A stretch of DNA of 64,000 bases from Bemisia tabaci (Eukaryota; Arthropoda; Insecta; Hemiptera; Aleyrodidae), in contig NC_092794.1 of assembly GCF_918797505.1 (NCBI RefSeq), positions 32,664,122 to 32,728,121 on the forward strand, written 5' to 3'. The notes beneath the pieces are model-generated. The model was given only the letters and a program-made list of their open reading frames with translations, did no database searches and had not been told where the DNA came from. The translations under genes and the position numbers were made by a program. Shown here piece after piece: positions 22,901 to 34,900 of this stretch; positions within the stretch are counted from its first letter, which is position 1, and every line of letters begins with the position of its first letter.

Positions 22901-25900
22901 TTTCAAAAAATCATAACTCCGGTTCAAATTATCGTAAAGAAAAAAATAAAACGGGAAAATTTACCAAATTGTGTCCGCTTTTAAGTAAAAATTGCAGAAA
23001 TCACTTCGCTGTAATTTTAAGGGGGGGCTCGGACCCCCAAATACGTCAATTCAAAGGTCATTCAATTTTCCCGCGAAAAAAGGCAATTTCCCCTAGATTT
23101 GCGTCCACATTATCTCAGTAAGGTCAAAATTAGTTCAACATTACGTTGGAAAGTCCCCGAATTTCGGGAAAAGTTAAAAAAAAAAACGAAATTTAAGGTG
23201 ATTAAATTTGACCGTTTAAATTTCGTTTTTTTTTAACTTTTCCCGAAATTTGGGGACTTGCCAACGTAATGTTGAACTAATTTTGACCTTACTGAGATAA
23301 TGTGGAGGCAAATCTAGGAGACATTGCCTTTTTTCGCGGGAAAATTGAATGACCTTTGAATTGACGTATTTGGGGGTCCGAGCCCCCCTTAAAATTACAG
23401 CGAAGTGATTTCTGCAATTTTTACTAAAAGCGGACACAATTTGGTAAATTTTCCCGTTTTATTTTTTTCTCTACGATAATTTGAACCGGAGTTATGATTT
23501 TTTGAAAATAGGTCAAATTTGACCTTTGACCTATCATAACTCGGTCAAAAATTAAGATATTGATCTGCGGTTTGCGCCAAAATTCTTAGTTTTTTATGCT
23601 CTTTCGAATGAGGTATCACAAGATAGGGGTTGCCATTTGAAAAAAAAAGTTGGGGGCCCCCCGCGCCCCCCCCCTGAGGGGGAACCAAAATTTTGACCCC
23701 CCCCCCCCCAAAAGATAGGAGCATTTGAGATAGGAACATTCCCAAAGTTTCATTACCCTAGCTCAATTCGTTCAAAAGTTAGCAGGGGTGGGACGGACTT
23801 TTGGTACACCCTGTATAACATCAAACTAGTCGAAAAATGGTTTGAATACAAGCCAGAATCCAGTGCAGAGTCTGAGGATGTCACAATTATAAGGAACATG
23901 CAAGTACACACAGACCACTACATACAAAGAAAAAAGGCAGATCTGATCATCAAGGACAAATGACTAAACATCTGTCTGTTGATTAACATAGCTGTTCTTT
24001 CGGACTACAACCAAGTGAAAAAGAAGCCGAGAAAATTACGAAATATTCTCTAAAAATTCTAAACGAATCTAGAAATAGAGGTAAAAAGAATGTGGGAGAT
24101 GAAGACAAGAATTATTCTTGCCATCATTGGAGGAACTGCAACTATCCCAAAAAGTGCAGAAAAGTATATTGAAGAAATCCCAGGGAAGCGCAACATTACA
24201 ACGCTCCAGAAAACAGTCCTTCTCAAATGGCACACATCGTAAGGAAAGTCATTGATTGAAGTTTCCCCTAGAAGTATGGATTACCTCCGGTGAACCAAAG
24301 CGTACAACCTAAAATTTAACCGCCACGGCATGAAAAAAGACATAGTATAATAATGAGAAAAACCCGCAACAAGGTGTACCTGATTTGTACCTTAATGTAA
24401 AAATTAAGTGAATAAAGGATAAATGAGAATAATAATAATAAATGAGGCGGAGCATAATAAAGATGCAGAGTGGAATGCAGAGCTCCGATCAGACTTCGAG
24501 CTGTAGTGGAATGAAATAACAGAGGCAGAGGTAACAAGCGTCACTGGTAAAACAGCAAACTGGAAGGTACCAGGATCAGATACAGTGCAGAACTATTGAT
24601 TAAAGCATTTCGGATCCCTACATAGTAGAGCGGAGCGCTAAAACTGCCTTTTTGCGGCGCTATGATTGCATCATGATTTTTAGAGACCAAAAAGGCTAAA
24701 AATAAGCTCAAAAAATCTGGGATCCTGAAACCAGCCCTAGACCCTTGCACCGTGGCTTAAAGAGTTGAAATTTGAAAAATTGAATTTGGACGATTAAAAA
24801 GTATTAATTCCTATTGAAATGAAGAAGAACGTGTGCGTTGCGCGCAAATTCCGTCCATTTTGGCGTACCTCGAACGGAAAAGGCATAAAAGCCCTTTCTT
24901 GAGTGCGCGTCAACCACCTAGGAGCGTCGCCGCGGGCCGCGATGCTCACCGCGCCTCCCCGACCCGCAATACGCATCGCGTTCTAAAGGTAAAAAAGATG
25001 ATATAATAACCAGTAATTAACCGTATAAACTGAACTGTGTTGGAAATTTCGTATTTGCGGAATTTTGCTCATTAATATGGTCAAGTATTATGAATATGAG
25101 ACAAATTATCAGTGTATAACTTACCTGAGCTTCGAAACGTTTTGACAGCAGAAGATAATGCCAAAATCATATACCAAAGGCGACTTTAAATTTTGAGACA
25201 TTTACAGTTTGAGATCTTGTTTTTGCATATGTGATAAACTTCGTGTTTAAAAATCTCATTCGTCCACTAGTCCGTTTCTCGGTTGCTTTTTTTTAAAATC
25301 ATTGTAGAGATTATAATCGTGTGAACCTTTGACGGAAATGGGTACTTAGTGTAACTACTATTCAACGAAAACTACTTTTCGAAATTCAACTGTTTTATTT
25401 ACTTTCGATTCCAAAAGTTCAAGTGTTGAATCATACCATGAGGTGCTTAGTGTTATATTATAAATTCAAATAAATGGAATGGATTGATCAGTTAAAATGT
25501 ATGAATTAAGAAATCTGATGTAGTTCAACGCGGAAACACCTTCCCTGTTCTGGTAAGTTATACACTGATAATAATTTGTCTCATATTTGTAATTCTTAAT
25601 CATATTAATGAGCAAAATTCCGCAAATACGAAATTTCCACCATAGTTCAGTTAACACGGTTACTGTTTATTTTATCATCATTTTCACCTTTAGAGCACTA
25701 AAAATGAACCGTCAACTTTACTTCAAAGTGAATTACTGATGTTCAGACATCTAGTAGCAGGCAAGTGCGCGGCAGCGATGCGCGTTCCGAGTCGGGGAGG
25801 CGCGGTGAGCATCGCGGCCCGCGGCGGCGCTCCTAGGGGGTTGACGCGCACTCAAGAAAGGGCTTTGGCAATTTTCCATTCGAGGTTCGTTTGTTTTTAA

Positions 25901-28900
25901 GTAGATTTCGATGAAATATCTACCAATTGCAGACGGTGCGACCTCGTAATTTTCGGGAGTTTTCGCTCAAAGAGCATCGATCCTGAAGCCCTGAGTCGAA
26001 AAATGTAGCTCATAAAAAAAGTACGATATATTTATAAAATGCATGATATATTTATTTATTTATCTATATTTATTTTAATTTATTTTTGTTTTATTTTCAT
26101 AAAATGCAATTTTTTATGAGTTATCGGTCACGAATATTTTTTGTATGGATTTTTCCATACTAGCGAGAACCTCATTTGAGGAGAGTTGGGTGTGGGTAAA
26201 GAAATCGGGCCTGTTGTCAGCGCCACTACCGGTTTCACGCTTGTTAGCGATCGTCAGGAGTACATAGACAGCCGGTCCCGATTTGAAGCTCGAACACTCT
26301 GAGATGCCTACCCCACCGCCGGTGGGGAAGAAGACCTAGAAAGTGCAGTTGAGAGAGGTGAAAAGGTTCAGTAAGGATACATGTATGGAGTTTAGCTTAG
26401 CAAAATGCCATACATTGCCAAAGCAGAATTCAACGATGGTATTTAAACGAAAACACAGAAAACGCTGACCACTCACTAGCTGCATCACCCATCCATCAGC
26501 GGAAATTCACAGACTCTACGTGACAAGGAAAAAAGGAGGTAGAGGCTTAAGGTGAGTAGAAGCTGCGTTCAAGTCCTACATGATAAATATGAAACAGAGG
26601 GTATTTAGAAGAGAAAGTAGCAGAAGATCCTCATATAAGGATGGTGTTGGAAAAAGATCAAAAAGCCCCGGCCAAAGGGTCCATCGGAAAACAGGCCCAC
26701 GATTACTCTGCAGAGGAGAATGCTGTCCACAGAGCGACTATTGGACCAGAAAAGAGGACTAAGGAATCTACGAAGAAGATCAGCCACAACTTAGAAGAGA
26801 AATGGAAGCAGAAGCCTATGCACGGACAATATCCCAGAATGATTGCAAAGGAAGAAATAGATGCAGCCAAGTCAGTAGTGTGGCTGACGAACGGTCACCT
26901 GAAAGGGGAGACTAAGAGCCTGATGGTAGCAGTTCAAGATCAAGCCCTGGCAACGCGGTACCGTAGTGTCAAAATCTGTAACATCCCTGGCATAACGAAG
27001 TGCAGGTTGTGTGGACGCTACGATGAAACGATTGATTACGTGGTTTCAGGGTACCCCGAACTAGCGAAGCAAGAACACACTACCAGACACGGAAAAGTGT
27101 GAGCCCAAGTGCACTTTGAAGTCTGCAGAAAGCTGAACGTACAAGTTGAGGCGAAGAAATGGTACGTCCATTTCTCCAGTCTCACGAATCACACACTTCA
27201 TTCAGCATGCGGATATCATGCAGCAGGCTGGCTTGCCTCTTCCAACCGCCCTTCTTAAGGCCACCACTTCCTAGAGCACCACATTTGGTCTTTGGCCATA
27301 ACAACATAAAAAGAGAGAAGAGACACAGACAACAGACACACACAGGACACAGACACAGAGACACAGTTAGGACAAGACTTTAAGGTTCTTTGGGATTGGA
27401 TTCTATATTCTATGAAAATCAAAAAATATCTATCAGAACTGTAATATTCATTTTGCTTCTACGGTCTCCTGTCATACTTTACTCATTTTGATTTTTATTA
27501 TTTTACGAATTAATAGCCAGGCTAGTCAGAACGACCATTTTTTGGTTGCTTGCAGAGGTAATCACAAAGACTGGCATTTTGTATTACGCGTATTCGTTGC
27601 TCTGCAGTGCGATAAAGATGCTATCTGTATGTCTTGCACAGAACTTAATGCAGAACTATTCGCACAAGTAATCTTGTGACTGGCAAGAAAAAAACACTAA
27701 GAAACGCACTCCAATGCACCTGCCTGAGCTGAACAATCTCTCTCCTCTCAGTCTTGTGTTAGTACTCGTTAGAGCTAAAAAATTTTTACTCTCATTGAAA
27801 ATTTTTGGAACTTTCAGGCCTTGTTTTCCCGGAACAATAGTGTGGACACAGCACTATTGAACGACCTTGTAACTTGAGACTAGCGTCATGGCCATTGACA
27901 GAAACTATGGTTTGACGTTTTTGTATTTGGTTGTTTTCTTTAGCTTTTTTTGGCTCATTAGGAACAATCATGCAAGAACACTTTGGTAGGGAAGGTGTTA
28001 AATATTGAGCAGTTGAGAAATTGCATGAAAATTAAATTACCCAATTCTGACTGTCCAATGTAGCGCAGTTGCCATGGCATATCTTGGTAATCTAGTGCTC
28101 TTCGGACTCTTAAAAGCAAAGGCTGTGGACTCGTTCCACCTATTTCAAGAAGATAGAAACAATTAAATTTACTTGGAGGGAGTATTTAAGTTTTGTTTTA
28201 TCATGAGCACCTAATATTATCAAATAATTGAAGGAAAAATAAAACAAGAAAAAAAAAGCTTTCTAGGAGCAGTTTTAAAGTGAACAATAAAAGTTTGAAG
28301 GGAAAATTGCAGCATAGAAGTTTTGAAATGGCAGATGCGCTCTGGACCTGTCTCATCAATGCATTTCACTGACATTGGACTGATGAAGAGCCAGAGCCCA
28401 AAATGTATCTGCCTTCTCAGAATTCTGACATTGCGAGTGAAGTTTTCTTAATGTATTCAAATTGAGAACTAATGAAGCTTTTTGTTCCCTATCATGTGAA
28501 GAAGATCTTAATTTTCAAAACTTGCGAGCAAACTGTTTGACAATTTCCATTTATGAAAGTTACAATTTTGAAAACACTATAAAAAGGCAATTTCTTCGGA
28601 TTATCTGGCTTTATGTTTTCCATGTATTTGCTGGCATTAATGTGTACATTCAAAATTGACTCACTGAAGGCATTTTTTGTCTTAGAAAAGTAAAAACAAG
28701 AATAAAAAATTGCGAGACAACCAAGAGGCCATTCTTGAAAAAATGAAATACTCCACAACCTGCCTTCACAGGTAAAGAGACATCAAAATGGGAGGAGGCA
28801 ATCCGCTTGGCTTGTAAACAGAGGCTGAACAATTACATTTAAGGATGAAGATTTCCGGTATACTGGACTGCTACCTTAGTAGCCAAACTACTAGTATCAG

Positions 28901-31900
28901 ATATTTACCAAGTGAACACCATTATTAATACATATTAATATCTATTTTAAGCAGTGTTAAATACTTGGGATGTTGGAGTTTTTTAGCCAACGTGCGTAAA
29001 AAGTTCAGTTTAAAGCTGAAATCTCATTACAGAGGGAAAAAGCTCACACACAAGCACAGTTTTCCCTCTAAAAGATATGCTGTTTGGAGCAACACTAGTT
29101 ACGTCCATTCAGGGAGGCAACTGCAGACGCGTTTCGGCCTTGTTGGGCCAATCCTCAGTGCAGTGCAGCCTCCTGAATTTCCTGCTACCAAGCTCGAGAG
29201 GTCGTGAAAACCAGCCTGAGACTTGGGCAAGCGGACGCGGCGGCGAGTAAACTTGCGCCATCTGGTGAGCGACTATCCAAATGGTTATCCAATTGGATTA
29301 TCCGTGGTTTTCACGACCTCTCGAGCTTGGTAGCAGGAAATTCAGGAGGCTGCACTGCACTGAGGATTGGCCCAACGAGGCCGAAACGCGTCTGCAGTTG
29401 CCTTTCTGAATGGACGTAACTAGTGTTGCTCCAAACAGCATATCTCTTTGAGGGAAAATTGTGCTTGTGTGTGAGCTTTTTCCCTCTGTAATGAGATTTC
29501 AGCTTTAAGCTGAGCTTTTTACGCACGTTGGCTAGAAAACTCCAACACGACCTGTGCGTCCACCACAATCAGTTGGTATTAGATACTTACCTAAATACAG
29601 TATCTAAAACTTACATATCTAATACTTGCGAGTAGTTTCTGTGTTGGGCACTAGGTTTTACTGTTGTCTTTTTTTCAGAAATAACAAGTTGAAGATTTTT
29701 ATTCCTATTTGGATGCATTTTCAGAGAGTTTCCACAACTTTACAGGAAGAGAGAATTTTTACCTTGGTTTTAAGAATAGTTGTAAAAGAAAACATGCAAA
29801 CAGTCATGGCAAAGCAGGCTTCCAAAACATTACGTTGCATTCAGGGAGGGCTTCTTGGAAGACCTCGGAACATGATTGCTGTGATGATCCGCATTGGAGT
29901 TCATGATTTACTGTTAAATTAGCTCACTAACAAGGATAAATTAAAAAAGATCCTCCTGGGTTGGATCATCGTGATCCTCAGACAGCACCAAAAGAAAAGT
30001 TTTTTGCGAGGGGAAGGGACTTGATCTCGTTCAGATGTCTGATTATCTTTCACACAAGCATCTTAGGGATTCATACAGGGTGTGCGATGAGTCCTTGAGC
30101 GCCCTCTTTAACTTCTGAACGCATGCTGGTTTCAAAACGAAATTTTGGGGGTGCTTATAAGTTAATAGGAGCTACTTTTCGGCTCATCGGAAATTTCAGA
30201 GGAGGGGTAGGGGGGGGTTTAGGGTGGCCCAAGCTGGGTAACTTCAGAAAATGGGCCGCGAAACCTAAATTTGTTCCTTTACATCCAAATATGATAACTG
30301 CCAAATATTTTCGCTCTCCGACAATTATTAAAACGTGCCGTCGTGAGGCTGAAACTAAAAGTAAAATTACACTGATTTAAATGGGGCGAAAATGGGCTCT
30401 GCCGCGGTACTTTGTTTTCCGGGTAAAGAATGCGCCCAAATAAAAATAACTTGACCTTCACTGAAGGAAGTACTCGGAAGCCTATTGTGAATGAGAAAGT
30501 CACATTTTCGAACCATGAGGAGGGGGGGGGCCGGGGATCACAGCGGAGCCGATTCATAGGCACCGCGCAAGGCTTCACGCGCCTAAGTGATAAGAGAGGT
30601 ACGCACTCCGCACCCGCATATTCGAGCTCCCTGCCCCTTATTACGCATTGCCGTACCTCCTCAAATAGAATAACGATATTTCAAGGGTTTGAAAAGTAAA
30701 TTAACTGTCCCACTGATAAGCACATTGCAACAATGGTTTTGCTGTTAAAACTGCTGAGCTTTGTAGAAAATCCCATGTTTTCTGGGATAGGAGTGAACAT
30801 GGCTGCCAGTGTGTTCCAGGTCTGTCCACTTTTCGATGGTCAATGATTTCTTTTTCTGGTGATATATTTGTGAAACTATGGCCCTTTCAAAGCCATCTTT
30901 TCAGAGAGATTGAAACGAATATCTGCTCGGCAATTACTCCCCTGTAATTGAAGGGAATTAACTCCTTTCACAGAAAGAAGTTCTATGCATTTTATTCTTT
31001 AATTTACGGGAAGTTCAATTGACTCTATGCAATAGTGCTCACCTTGTGGCTCAGGAAGTTATCATTTGATCTTTTTATTGAATACACTGCTACTTATCGG
31101 CAGCCATCAGAAATTCTCGAGCCGGAATATGTTTTGACTATTTTACATTAATTGCAGTTTCCACTGTTTTCGGATATTTTTCAGTCTCTCTCAGGGAAAT
31201 CAAATGTGTCTGAAACTTAAAATTCGTATTTTCGAGGCCTGGTCGAACACGAGTAAGGTACAATGCTGATTTTTTGCTAACATTGTGAAGTTTCATAATA
31301 TTCGTATTTTTTTCTATTTTTTGCTTTTTTCAGCAATTTTTCCAAAAATCGGTCTCACGATGGCAGGTCTTAAAGTTATCAGAGAGTAAAACTGTGTAGC
31401 ATGTATCGTTTTTGGATCGAGAGGAACTTTAGGGAGCGTCTCTGTCCATTTTCCGAAGTTGCCCAGAGTGGATCACCCTAGCACATAATGCCTTGCGCAG
31501 TGCACCGGCGCCAATGAATCGGCTCCACCGTGACCCTCAACCCCCTCTCCCCTACCCATGGGTCGAATAAGTGATTTTCTCATTTACAATAGGTTCCTAG
31601 GTACCTCCTTCAGTAAAGGTCATTGTACAGCCTAAAACCGGCGGATCAGCCTGTTTTCGCCCAAGAACCCCCCACAGAGCACGGGGGTCAGTGACTCTCT
31701 CTAAAAGTTGATGAAACTTTAATAGATTGATATAAAGTTCAAAATTAAGAGAAAGCCAAAAAATTAGCTCACTTTCGCGAGTAGAAGCCGAGATATTCGC
31801 GATTGAACCCGGACTATTTTCCGTGTGGCGGAGGTAAATGGGGGCTCCGCGTCGCCTTACCTTGCTTGAGCACTTCAGCCAGGAAACCCCCTCTCCTCAC

Positions 31901-34900
31901 CAGGTAACTACGATGTCGCATTGTTTACACTCACTCCCTTCATTAGGAAGCTCCGTTTGGGCTGTGAGATATGGAGCTCTCTCCTTCTCGTACCTCTCAC
32001 GTATACCCTTTTTGAATCCCCGTGCGTTCGCCGCCGGCCGGTTGAATCTGAAATGTAGTTGCTTAAACAGAATTGACAGATGCGGTGAGAGGGAGGGAGT
32101 ACGGCATTCGCATCGGCCGAGCGCATAAGCATCTATCAACGCGTGAGGTTTGATCGAGAACGCCGAACGACAAGAGGAGAAGGGACTCGGAATTCTTCCA
32201 CCATGCTGCGGCGTGATAGAAAAAAGTCCGGATTCAATTGTGAATATCTCGGCTTCTACTTGCAAAAATGAGCTTATTTTTTAGCTTTCCCTTAATTATG
32301 AACTTTATATCAATCTATTCAAGTTTCATCGACTTCTAGAGAGAGTCACTGACCCCCATGGTCGGTGCAGGGTTCTTCCAATCAATGTAAGTTTTTTGGA
32401 GATTTGCAGCGTCACGGCGCGGCGGCGCATCTATATACAGGATGTTTCAGACCACCCGTACCAGGCCTTTTTCTCGGTTATTTTAGGTCGTACGAAGTCG
32501 GGGTCCGCGGGGTTACCCGGAATTGACCCCAAGGAATCCGAATTTTGTGGTCCCGAAACCCCCCCACCCCCCCCTTGGGAGGTAAAGGGGGGGTCACGAT
32601 GCTAAAAGTCACAGTTCCCGACCGAATTGTGGATTGATCGCATCAGAATTGAAAAGCACGGAAAATTTCACGTGAAATTGACCCCTTAAAAACCATAATC
32701 GGCCCATCCAAGGCCCAAAAATGACCCCCTGAAGAGGGGGCCAGTACCCCCCTCCATAATGTCTCTTTGGTCTCAAAATTGACGTAGATTCTCCAAAAAT
32801 AGATGGTTACCCAGATAATCAACTCCGAGAAATCCAAATTTCATGGTCCCGAAGCTCCTCTAGCTCCCCTTGGGAGGTAAACGGGGGGCCCAATTTTAAA
32901 AATTGGGGCTCCTTTCCGAATCGCAAATTGATTGCATCCAAATTGAGGAGCAGAACACTTTTACATCTTAAGTGACCCCCAAGAGTTTTAATTGACCCCC
33001 CTGAACGGCAGAAAGTAACCCCTGAGGAGGGGAGCTTCGCCCCCTCCAAAAATTTCTCAAGATTCCTCTTTGGTCGCTGCATTGACGTCCATTCTTCAGA
33101 AAAAGACGATTTTCCAGGTAATCGATCCTGAGAACTCTGAATTTCATGGTCCCTAACCTCCGCTACCCGCCCTTTTGGGCAGAAACCTTCTTGTTCTGGA
33201 GAATCGACGTCAATTTTGCTACCAAAGAGGAATCTTGAGTAATTTTTGGAGGGAGCGAAGCCCCCCTCCTCAGGGGTTACTTTCTGCCGTTCAGGGGGGT
33301 CAATTAAAACTCTTGGGGGTCACTTAAGATGTAAAAGTGTTCTGCTCCTCAATTTGGATGCAATCAATTTGCGATTCGGAAAGGAGCCCCAATTTTTAAA
33401 ATTGGGCCCCCCGTTTACCCCCCAAGGGGAGCTAGAGGAGCTTCGGGACCATGAAAGGAGGGGTATCGATAAGGGCCGATTTTGGCCCCACTTCAAAAAA
33501 TCATCTGAACCCATATTTTAAGTACCCTAGGGTAGGTGCATTCTGGCGCAAAATATTTTTGCGATTGTGCATCGTTTTCCTGCCAAAACAGCCGACTCAA
33601 TTTTTCGGCTGAAAAATGGTTTTAATTTTACGACGAGCCCAAAAAAGCTTTGTTTCATAAATACGAGAGGTTCACACACGTAATTTTTTGCGTACTTTTC
33701 AATGGAACAGGCGAAAATTGTCTAAACCCACTTTTAAGGGGTCATTCTAGACATTTTCAACGATTTTGGGGGTTTTTTGGCAATTTTTCACCTATAACTA
33801 GAAAACGGATGATTATACAACAAAAACGATTGCAGATTCAAAAAGAGCGTAAAAAATCCGTCAGAAATCATTGGTTAGACATTTTCTCAGCTTAAACTGT
33901 CAACACGAAAAACAGCTCTAAACTTGAGAAAACCGAAAAAACTGCATTTTCCACGATTATTAGTCTTCATTTACACCCAGCACAATTTTGCCACATCACC
34001 AAAATTTAACAGATTAAAGTTACATACCAGTACATGAAACACGCCAAAAATTACGGTGTGGAAAAATTGCGCTCATAGTTAAAAATGGACTTTTGTTGAA
34101 TGGAACCATCCTTGAATAAAACATGAAAATTCGCTAACTCTCCGGGAAGATTCGCCAATCATTCATGGGATACCTGTATCCGGGTAATTTGTTGCGTACT
34201 TTCGATTGGAACGAGTGAAAATGGTGAAAAATCATGTTAAGTGGGCCATTCAGAGAATTTTTCAAGATTTTAGGGGGGTTTTGGGGTTTTTCTGTGGGGG
34301 GGGGGGGGGTTAGGGGTTGTTGGGGGGCTTGGGGAGCATTTTTTGTTTGTAATACACCAAAATAATAACAAATTCAGAAAGAACGCGAAAAATTCGATAG
34401 GATTCGATACTTGACACTCTCTCTCAGCTTGGACTGTCCACACGAAAAACGGTCTCAAACTCGAGAAACTGGAAAAAACGGCCTTTTCTCCAGCTCCCCA
34501 GTCATAATTTACATCAATAGCTCAACAAAAGGTTTTCTCGTTTTTTTTTTTTTTTTCGTAAAACCCCCTCTAATGGAGATATATTTTTAAATTTTTTTTT
34601 ACTATAATTATTCATTCATTTATTCCTTTCATTATTAAACAAGTCACTTTATTCTGAACAATCATATACAAACTGTGTACTTAGTATTAAAATACATCGC
34701 ATTACAGTTAAAAAATTAAATAAGGGCCTTATATCTGCCTTCTGCATACACACCCGAACCACCCTCTGGTATTTCTTCAATAAAACCTAGTGGAGTTATT
34801 GACCGTTAAAAAAAATACCGTTTTACCGTACGTCCTAACCAACTTTATTTGCGACGTGCGGTGATACGGTATTTTTTTTACGGTCAATAACTCCATTAAG

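Larger units (their letters stand above)
20640..24440 (+). mobile_element. Non-LTR retrotransposon with restriction-like endonuclease, split by two foldbacks
   Basis: Pieces in order on the plus strand: RT start (NEAEHDKD..W at 20650; PKKLQTHH where KNYRPIT is expected near 20790), an internal deletion, HPRADADRLNVPREEGGRGF near 20940, a linker, WKWLKNGDLKGETEELI near 21330, CCHC knuckle CRFC..H..C near 21440-21500, then two insertions, HWNVCRHY at 22579-22599, VEKWFEY near 23835, and the endonuclease-like end (KADLIIKDK, EKITKYS, RMWEMK, EIPGKR) to about 24240. It ends in an AATAATAAT tail near 24430. The layout (RT, CCHC, C-terminal endonuclease) is that of R2/R4/NeSL-type elements. Stops and the deletion make it inactive. 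Confidence 0.8.
18547..28040 (-). other. MED18: MED18 intron 2 (9.5 kb)
   Basis: Bounded by donor G|gtaatt at 28040 and acceptor ggcag at 18547. It contains two non-LTR families, two TA-flanked foldbacks, a third foldback, hammerhead-like motifs and a possible nested exon. Parts without a recognised element: 18547-19090, 19745-19948, 20051-20525 and 27380-28040. Confidence 0.9.
28963..29555. mobile_element. Penelope-like repeat pair: palindrome with hammerhead ribozymes
   Basis: Left arm 28963-29212 and right arm 29308-29555 are reverse complements with only a few differences, around a 95-bp loop. Each arm holds a hammerhead core, which is a known feature of terminal repeats of Penelope-like elements. 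No reverse transcriptase lies between. The two arms give identical open frames on opposite strands that are not genes. Confidence 0.75.

Noticed and set aside
22660..23745. Paired open frames with LVPLRGGAGGPQLFFSNGNP-like sequence
   Set aside because: Both are the two arms of one near-perfect palindrome; G-run driven translation.
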